DNA of 64,000 bases from Gnetum montanum. Lineage: Eukaryota > Streptophyta > Gnetopsida > Gnetales > Gnetaceae. A model generated the notes under the pieces. That model did no database searches. It saw only the letters and a list, made by a program, of their open reading frames with translations, and was not told where the DNA came from. The stretch is taken from assembly GCA_015680685.1 (NCBI GenBank), contig MNCI01004262.1:1108171-1172170 (forward strand). The letters run 5' to 3'. Within the stretch, counting starts at the first letter, position 1. Each line of letters starts with the position of its first letter. A program made the position numbers and the translations under genes. Positions 57,711 through 64,000 of this stretch are shown here, piece after piece.

Positions 57711-58677
57711 TACAACCAATAACCTTGATTGCTGGAAAAATCCAATGATCCTTGATACAGGAGTTCCCCAACCTTGAATCCCCAAGGCCTTCATGAGAGA
57801 AATGGAATTTGAGGTACCCTAGCCAGTCCAACAAATCAACCAAGTACTTATGAGATGCGAAATGTGGGAATATAAAAAAATTTGAATAATGCACAGAAAA
57901 TAAATTTATCTTTCAACACAAAACTTAAAACTTTATTAAGAAACAATAAAGAGTAAGTTAGAGAAATGTGTACAAATGGAGCTTGGATGAGCAAAAAATA
58001 GGGTTTAATTATGCAAGAGTTTAAAGCTTATTGAAGTAATGTGATCTATTGCATGATCTAGGTGCTAAGCCACTCTTGATGCTATTGAACTTTCCTTCAC
58101 TGTTGCAACCTTAGATCTACATGTTGGGTCACTATTGGAGGGTGAGAAAAGTTGATAATATAGATGTCAAATTACTCCATGCAAGGGTTTGAAAATCCTA
58201 GAACTATAATGTTGACAATCAAACTTTACAAATTTTAAGGCTATAACGCTTCCACACTAGGGTTAAAGAGAATGCAAGTATGGAAACTTGCAAGAGCTCT
58301 TGAGTGCTTGAGAATGCCCCAAGTTTGGAATTGTGAACAACATTTTGTGTATGCTAAAAATTACTTGATAATGCTAAAATTATCAAGAATTTTTGAACTA
58401 AAGTTGCTGAACTTGGTTAAAATTCTAGAACCTCTAAATGATATTTAAGGTTGGATTTTATAGGATCTTTGGAGCATGAATGGGGCTACAAATTAGCTAT
58501 GATTTGGCTACAAAAATGGCTACAAATTTTCTCCAATTTTAGGTGAGATGGATGCCCAATTTTGGGGGCTTACCATACATAGTAAGTTCTTTCCCCATGG
58601 TCATTCCATTTACTATAAATACTAACCAAGATACAACTTCCACACTGGAGATGAATCTTTCACACTGAGCTCTCCAC
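57711..58677 (-). repeat. 5' LTR of T3 (truncated)
   Basis: Matches 43965-44700 and the inverted 15800-16737. It ends abruptly at about 58677, where plus-strand pol of T4 begins, so the LTR start and any TSD are lost. Confidence 0.6.
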
Positions 58678-60346
58678 CATGCATAATTTCATAGCCTTTT
58701 AGCATTATTTACTCATCTTTATCCAAGTCTCACTTAATGTGCTTATGGTTGATATGCAAGATTAAAGTATGAATACCTAGGAGAATATTACTTTACCTCT
58801 AATCCTAAGTAGGACTCATGGTGATGTTGAATAGTGTATCAACACTGATTACCTAGATGTTGAGCCTAAGGATCTTGTCAACCATGTAGCCTCAATAGAG
58901 AAACTTCTAGAATGGCTTGAAAACCTAGTAAAAACCATTGGCTTAGAGGCAGGAGACATAATCAAAGATTCTCTAGTTGAGGTTCCTATCACAACACATA
59001 CTAGTGAGAAGAAGACACTAAAACTAAGGTCCTCAATAGAACCTCAACAAGCTCAAGATATTACCAAGGTCCTACAAGGTAATATTAAGGTCTTTTCTTG
59101 GTCATATGAAGATATGATAGGCCTAGACTTGTGCCTAGTATAACAAAACATCATACTAGATCCTATCATTAGACCAATTAAGAAAAAAATGCACAAAATT
59201 AGACTAAATTTGGCCGTGGTAGTCCATGATGAAATCACAAAATGCTAGTAAGCTAGTTTCATTAGGGTTGTTGACTATGTAGAATGGGTGTGCAACATAG
59301 TGACAGCCCATAAGAAAAATGGAAGTATCCATATTTTCATTGATTTCTAAGACCTAAATAAGGCAACCATTAAGGATGACTTTTTGTTGCCTAATATTGA
59401 TCAACTTAATGGTACTATAGCTAGACATGCTTTATTGTCCTTCATGTATGGGTTCTTGGGATATAACTAGATTAGGATCAACCTAGAGCATCAACTTAGC
59501 ATGACATTCATGACCTCTTGGGGTACCCTTTTCTATACTATGATGCCCTTTGGCCTTAAGAACACAGGAGCATCCTATCAATGAGCCATGACCTATATCA
59601 TTAGTGATTACATGCTAGGTCAATGATTATATGGATAATATAGCCTTTAAATCCAAAGTGGCCAACAACCATGCTAATAATCTAGATCTTATGCTTAAAC
59701 GATGCCTCAAGTATGAGTTTACAGTTAATCCCATGAAATGTGTCTTTGGTATTAAGACAGATAAGATGCCTCAACATTTATACTTGCTTGGCTACTACTT
59801 AAAAGGATGTTATATGGATATAATCCAAGTAGTATGTCATCATAGGTGATAATGCATTATGTTGACAGTCCTATGATGATTTGTTATTAAAATGCTTAGG
59901 TAAAACTGAAGCCAGAATAGAGGTTCATGCAGATGTTTGTGGGGAACATATAGGACCTAGATCTATGACTAATAAGATTAGAAAATTAGCCTATTATTAC
60001 CCCCATATGGAAATTAATTGCCTATATAAGGTTAAGTGCTATGACACATGCCAATGACATAGTAACTTGATACATGTATTGTTGACTGAGTTACTTACAA
60101 ATCAAATAACATGGTCATTTCAATGATGGGGGTTGGATATCATTGGACCTATAATGTCTAAGTCTTCTTTTGGTCATAGCTTCATCATCATCCTAATCAA
60201 ATACTTTATTAAGTGGATTGAAGCTATTTTCCTAAGAAGGATGACATCTTAACAAGTTTTTAAATTCATCATGGATAATATTGTAGCCCATTTTGGCATA
60301 CCCATGATCATAGTTATAAACAATGGACCATAATTTAGTAGCCAAG
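58678..60346 (+). pseudogene. Decayed pol fragment T4, with internal deletion and Athila-like insertion
   Basis: It matches 9070-10150 (RT, with KDDFLLPNIDQL and MMPFGLKNTGASYQ), then jumps at about 59829 from RT to text matching 11485 (integrase N-terminus), so both RNase H domains are deleted. Integrase zinc region and core (GLDIIGPI near 60140) run to 60346. There, in the text for the second catalytic Asp (NNGP), the element at 60347 interrupts it. Confidence 0.85.
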
Positions 60347-61427
60347 TGATGAGACGCGATATCGCATGGGCCACGATATTGCATACACGATATCGCGGCT
60401 GTCGTGATATCGCATCCCATGTGATATCGCGTACACAATATCACATCGTCCCCTGCGATATCGCGTACATGTTATCACGGTGCACCATCATATCTATAAA
60501 TAAGAGATGGCTCTCCCTTGTTTCATAATCCTAGGCTAGAAGTAGGGAAACTATGGCAGATTGATCACTCCAGAGATAGAATATTTTCCATGTGCCCGTA
60601 GTAGGAGTCCTAAAGTGAACGGATCTTTATTCGAGCAACATTGTACCTGAACACAAGTTGTGTACAACAATAAAGACGAACTTCCTGGATAAACCTTGTA
60701 GTGCATGGAATAGGATTTTATTTATTGTTATTTATTGCTTTCTATCTTAGTAATGTAGAATGAGTACGAGTTGATTACGAGCATCTAAGGATGTGTACGG
60801 ATAGTCAAGGAACGGATGCTCATCGCAATGTGAAATGACTACAACTTGATTACAAGCATCTCAGTGTGACTACTTGGTAACCCAGTGGCATATCTAGGAT
60901 CTATGCTTGGTAATCCCAGTGATAGTCATGCACCAAGATGTGTATAGATAATCAAGGAATTGGCTGCTCATCGCACTTAGGCTAGATTAGCTTTCTCAAC
61001 CCTTTCCTCCTAGTTAAGTTCCTCAGTACGACCACTTCGAGCACGTGTGTTACATGTGGTGATCCCAGTAACGATTAGCGTTTAGTAGCCACGGTTGCAT
61101 TGGTTCAGGGTGTGTACGGTAAGTGGGAACGGATGCTAATGCTAGGTAATTTAGACTTAGTTCACTAGTTAGAGTTAGTCATTAGTTTCTCAACCCTTCA
61201 CCTTGTTAGCATAGAAGACATAAAACATAAAAACTATAAAAATCATATACCTCAAACTTACTTAATCATACACCATCACAACTATAAGTAAGTCTGGGAA
61301 GACAATGAATGATTAACCCTAAGTGTTCCAAGGGGCATGTAGGCACTTAGTCTACAGAGTTTGAGCAGATCATGCGTGCTACGCTCGTTTCGTATGGTTG
61401 AGTGTAGGGGTACCTCGCCACTCATCA
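60347..61427 (+). repeat. 5' LTR (1081 bp) of an Athila-like Ty3/gypsy element
   Basis: It starts TGATGA, ends TCATCA, and is followed after one base by a tRNA-Asp-type PBS. TATA box TCTATAAATA at 60493-60502. The first 130 bp hold repeated GATATCGC palindromes. Text such as 'gtgtacggatagtcaaggaacggatgctcatcgca' (60795, 60940, 61110) recurs three times downstream. Its partner LTR is outside the window. Confidence 0.82.
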
Positions 61428-61428
61428 T

Positions 61429-61446
61429 TGGCACCGTTGTCGGGGA
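61429..61446 (+). promoter_or_regulatory. Primer binding site, tRNA-Asp type
   Basis: TGGCACCGTTGTCGGGGA differs at two positions from the TGGCGCCGTTGCCGGGGA used by Athila-like elements, which pairs with the 3' end of tRNA-Asp. Confidence 0.8.
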
Positions 61447-61568
61447 CTAAGTGTTTGTGCATCGAATAGAACATAAAGGATATTACTCACATCATTGGGA
61501 GCCTAAAAAAACCTTCGGGTTAATCAAGATAAAAAATTATATAACGGTAAATTAGCACACCGATAACG

Positions 61569-61936
61569 ATGTCTTCTTCTCATAGGAGCAACTCACCACC
61601 TAGGGACAATACAAAGAATAGTCGGCAATCAAAAACACATAACCAAAATTAGCCAAATCCTAAACAATACAAGATAGTCTATACTCATCTCGATGAGTAT
61701 ATTCTAGACTTTACTTTTATCCTCCATCAAGATGAATAGATGCGTTGGAGAGATTTACAAGGTAACATAGTGTTACCTCCGGACTGTGCAGTCCCCAACA
61801 TGCTCCTCCAGGCTTTGGCATAGATTGGCATGACTCAACTCTATGCTGAATACATTATAGTAGATTTTGATACAAGGGATTATCATCCCACAACTACACA
61901 ATGTATGAGGGACTTAAGGCAAGAGAGTCAACATAC
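61569..61936 (+). pseudogene. Start of Athila-like gag, cut by an LTR insertion
   Basis: ATG at 61569 gives MSSSHRSNSPPRDNTKN, then a stop and YKIVYTHLDEYILDFTF, LPPDCAVPNMLLQALA, YAEYIIVDFDTRDYHP. It lies about 140 bp after the PBS, as expected of gag. It is truncated at 61936 by the next LTR. No zinc finger is reached. Confidence 0.6.
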
Positions 61937-62147
61937 TGTTGGCACATTTGGCCATTTCATGGAACAGAGATATGAGATGATTCAAACCTTCAAAATATTT
62001 CAATAGAACTATTGAAATGATAAGATGTAGGTTGAAAAGGTATTAATTCCTGTCACTCGATTTAAAAAGATTGGATGAGATGGGCTACATTTATTCTCTC
62101 TAATTTTAATTCTTCAGATTATCAATCAGACTAATACTTAGCATGGG

Positions 62148-62594
62148 AATCAAGCATATGATTTTGCTTCTCAAAATTCACTAGGTTGGAACTTTTACGT
62201 GGCTCAAGTCTGTAAAATTCTTTGATCATTACTTATCCCTACTGAAGATGTTCACCTTCTTCCAACCCATCTCTTTTGTGGATATTCCAGAGGTCTGTCT
62301 AACTCTTATTTGAAAAATGCTATGAGGTAGATTAGGTATACTAGAGTATTGTCCTCAAAGCAACATCATTATCTACATCATCAACTAAAGCATGCCTTGC
62401 ATGGAGCCCTTAAGGAGAAAAGGCATGCATATTAGGGAGACCATAATATTATTGGTAGAAATAATGATGCACATACAAAAGAAACTGAATAGAAGATTGT
62501 AAGAGATAATGTGCCAATGGTGAATGAATTGACAAGCAAGGAATCTTTATTGTCAGAAATACTTTCAGGAATTGATCATTTAGATAAAGAGTGA
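62148..62594 (+). pseudogene. Unidentified degraded frame in the family C U3
   Basis: A 149-codon frame with only four internal stops. It reads NQAYDFASQNSLGWNFYVAQ, CKIL, LLPTHLFCGYSRGLSNSY, LHHQLKHALHGALKEKRHAY, and ends LSEILSGIDHLDKE and a stop. It looks like former protein-coding sequence, by analogy a captured host fragment. I do not recognise it. Confidence 0.4.
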
Positions 62595-62925
62595 TAAAAG
62601 AATAAGTTGTTAGAATTGGGTTTTTACCATATCATAAGAATTTAATTTTTCTGAAGGACCCTAAAAGCAAGTCGTTGTCCTGTACATAGTTGGACATCAT
62701 GTTATTTTTGTAATTCACTATGGAAAATACATAGCCGCTGCAAGGTCATGGTTGAGCCAACAAACACGACCGCAGTCGTTGCTCTATACTGCCACCATTA
62801 ACGTTGCTGAAAATGCCGATCCAAGGGAAGCATGAAAATTTGAAGGCAATCAAAGGGCGCAGTGAAACTAGAAAAAAGAACCAGAAAACAACAGGGATGC
62901 TAAGAAGGAACGAAGGTTTTCAGTA

Positions 62926-63294
62926 ATGGCTGCGAATTTCATTAAGGGCATCACAATGGCAGTAACTTTTAACAGTGGCAGCAGTAGATTCTGCCAAAGA
63001 TTTGGTGGGTTCAGCAATGGAATTGGAGAAATTAGGCATGGTCCCAATTTTCCTGCTCTATGCCGTGGCAGGAATAATTGCAGAATTGAAAAGGATTCTT
63101 CTGCTGCCGGCTATTTTGGATTTGGATTCTCAGCAGCAATGGTATCTCAGGCACCTCAGATGCCCACAAACAATAAGGAAAGTGCCAGATGCCCTGCTGT
63201 GACGCCTCTCGGCAGTGATTTCTTTGAAGATTACACGCACATGTCGGTTCCAAGCTCTTTCAGAGCTTTTACAGACGCATATGCACAACTTTGA
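62926..63294 (+). CDS. 122-codon open frame in the family C U3, origin unknown
   Basis: The frame MAANFIKGITMAVTFNSGSS...FCQRFGGFSNG...DAYAQL starts from a good ATG context (cagtaATGGctg). It is uninterrupted, and its Ser/Arg-rich, acid-poor N-terminus could be an organelle transit peptide. An overlapping frame (62975-63202, LEKLGMVPIFLLYAVAGII) is also open, so the true frame is uncertain. By analogy with LTR 1 it may be a captured host exon. No family recognised. Confidence 0.4.
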   Translation: MAANFIKGITMAVTFNSGSSRFCQRFGGFSNGIGEIRHGPNFPALCRGRNNCRIEKDSSAAGYFGFGFSAAMVSQAPQMPTNNKESARCPAVTPLGSDFFEDYTHMSVPSSFRAFTDAYAQL

Positions 63295-63299
63295 AGATT

Positions 63300-63890
63300 C
63301 AAATTTCTGCGTTGTAGATAATGAGAACTGAATCTGCATAGCAAAGTATTTCTGTACAAGTTGAAATCCCTACTGTGACACAGTAATCATAGGCGCTTCA
63401 ACAAGCAAAAAGGAGAATAAACGCCAACAACAATGGGCCATTACATAAATCCCAGGCACAATAACAAAAAACCAGAGCTTATTCTCTCTGTTAACCCTAA
63501 TTGTGGTTTCAAGCTTCACCAGTGTGGCGCATAGCACCTCTTTTTCTCTAGATGTCCTTCCACGGCAAGTTCCTCTCTTCTCCATTTCCACTCCAGCGAT
63601 GAAATCGCGTTGCGAAGGGTTCGATTCGGCACAAGATCATTTGCCAAAACATTCTTCTCTCTGCAAACGCACGCATGCTTGGACGAAACCAATCCTCGTA
63701 TGCATCCATTGCAGAAACTGCAGAACTAGCATTTCCTGATCATAACGGCATCCCTCATCACATGGCCGCACAGACGGCACAGAAATTTGCGGCTACCAGA
63801 TGCCCTGCTAAGAGCTTTTGCAAACGTGCGCCGCGAGGAACTCGAATTTGCACACAGGAAAAGCTATCGGGCAGTTAACTTTGGAAAATT
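63300..63890 (+). other. GC-richer unassigned sequence before the LTR promoter
   Basis: Several short frames overlap (63503-63739, 63675-63878). One reads ALLRAFANVRREELEFAHRKSYRAV near 63800. CpG is much more common than in the rest of the window, as in a host promoter or first exon. I cannot assign it. Confidence 0.35.
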
Positions 63891-64000
63891 ATATTTTCTT
63901 TGTAAAAGTATATTTTCTTTCATTGGCCATTCCCTAAATCAATTCGTTTGAATATAATTTGGTATTTTGGTATTCAAATATTGGATACCTCTATATAAAA

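Larger units (their letters stand above)
61937..64000 (+). repeat. Start of a third LTR type with family A terminus ('family C'), running off the window
   Basis: TGTTGGCACATTTGGCC, then ATTTCATGGAACAG, repeats the first ~30 bp of the other family A LTRs. After that the sequence is unrelated to them. It is inserted in Athila-like gag. The window ends in CTCTATATAAAA, a likely TATA box, so 61937-64000 would be U3. It contains three unrelated open-frame regions and is less AT-rich after 62700. Confidence 0.7.

Noticed and set aside
1-64000. tRNA or rRNA genes
   Set aside because: I saw no tRNA B-box/cloverleaf or rRNA-like conserved stretch on either strand by reading. A tRNAscan-SE run would settle this.

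Overview
This 64 kb window is intergenic nuclear DNA of a seed plant with a large, repeat-bloated genome. A gymnosperm, probably a conifer, fits best; the species is inferred only from style: very long LTRs, Tat- and Athila-like Ty3/gypsy elements, an endogenous caulimovirid, AT-rich DNA and almost no intact reading frames. No complete host gene is visible. Nearly everything is a nested stack of decayed LTR retrotransposons plus fragments of host genes carried inside LTRs. Single N bases (6745, 17868, 29609, 31175, 50068) seem to mark joins, and at least three of them sit where sequence is missing.

Layout, left to right. 1-5665: 3' part of a Ty3/gypsy element ('family A', Gag-protease fused to a tail, no pol), its 3978 bp LTR (1536-5513), and the leader of a second copy. 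The U3 of that LTR contains fragments of xanthine dehydrogenase, HSP70, a short-chain dehydrogenase and a serpin. About 5670-16737: 3' half of a second, Tat-like family ('T1'): a ~190 bp tandem array, a decayed pol with RT, RNase H, archaeal-type RNase H and integrase, then an LTR containing a Ty1/copia remnant. 16738-40030: 5' half of another T copy ('T2'): PBS, Gag, protease, then a spliced-looking gene on the opposite strand. T2 is split by a complete family A element (25996-37989, TSD CAAAG on both sides). About 40040-43964: endogenous caulimovirid fragment. 43965-58677, minus strand: a nearly whole T element ('T3'). 58678-60346: another T pol fragment ('T4'). 60347-61936: Athila-like LTR, tRNA-Asp-type PBS and gag start. 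61937-64000: start of another LTR with family A ends and a different U3.

Two themes stand out. First, three or more LTR types share the same 5' terminus, and two also share TATA/R/U5 and leader, while their U3 interiors are unrelated and hold different host gene fragments (XDH/HSP70/SDR/serpin in one; a probable CHX cation/proton exchanger in another; unidentified frames in the third). This looks like a retrotransposon family that exchanges or captures U3 cassettes. Second, domain order is unusual. Family A has an RNase H-like domain between protease and RT. Family T has an opposite-strand spliced gene and a tandem array between protease and RT, seen in both T2 and T3 and supported by a conserved last exon with acceptor, branch-point-like TACTAAC, phase and stop codon.

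Functionally this is a graveyard: all pol frames carry stops or lost catalytic residues. The parts that could still act are the LTR promoters (TATA boxes near 4311, 27281, 36719, 60493), an internal TATA box at 33748, and perhaps the protease-containing frame at 8-1333.
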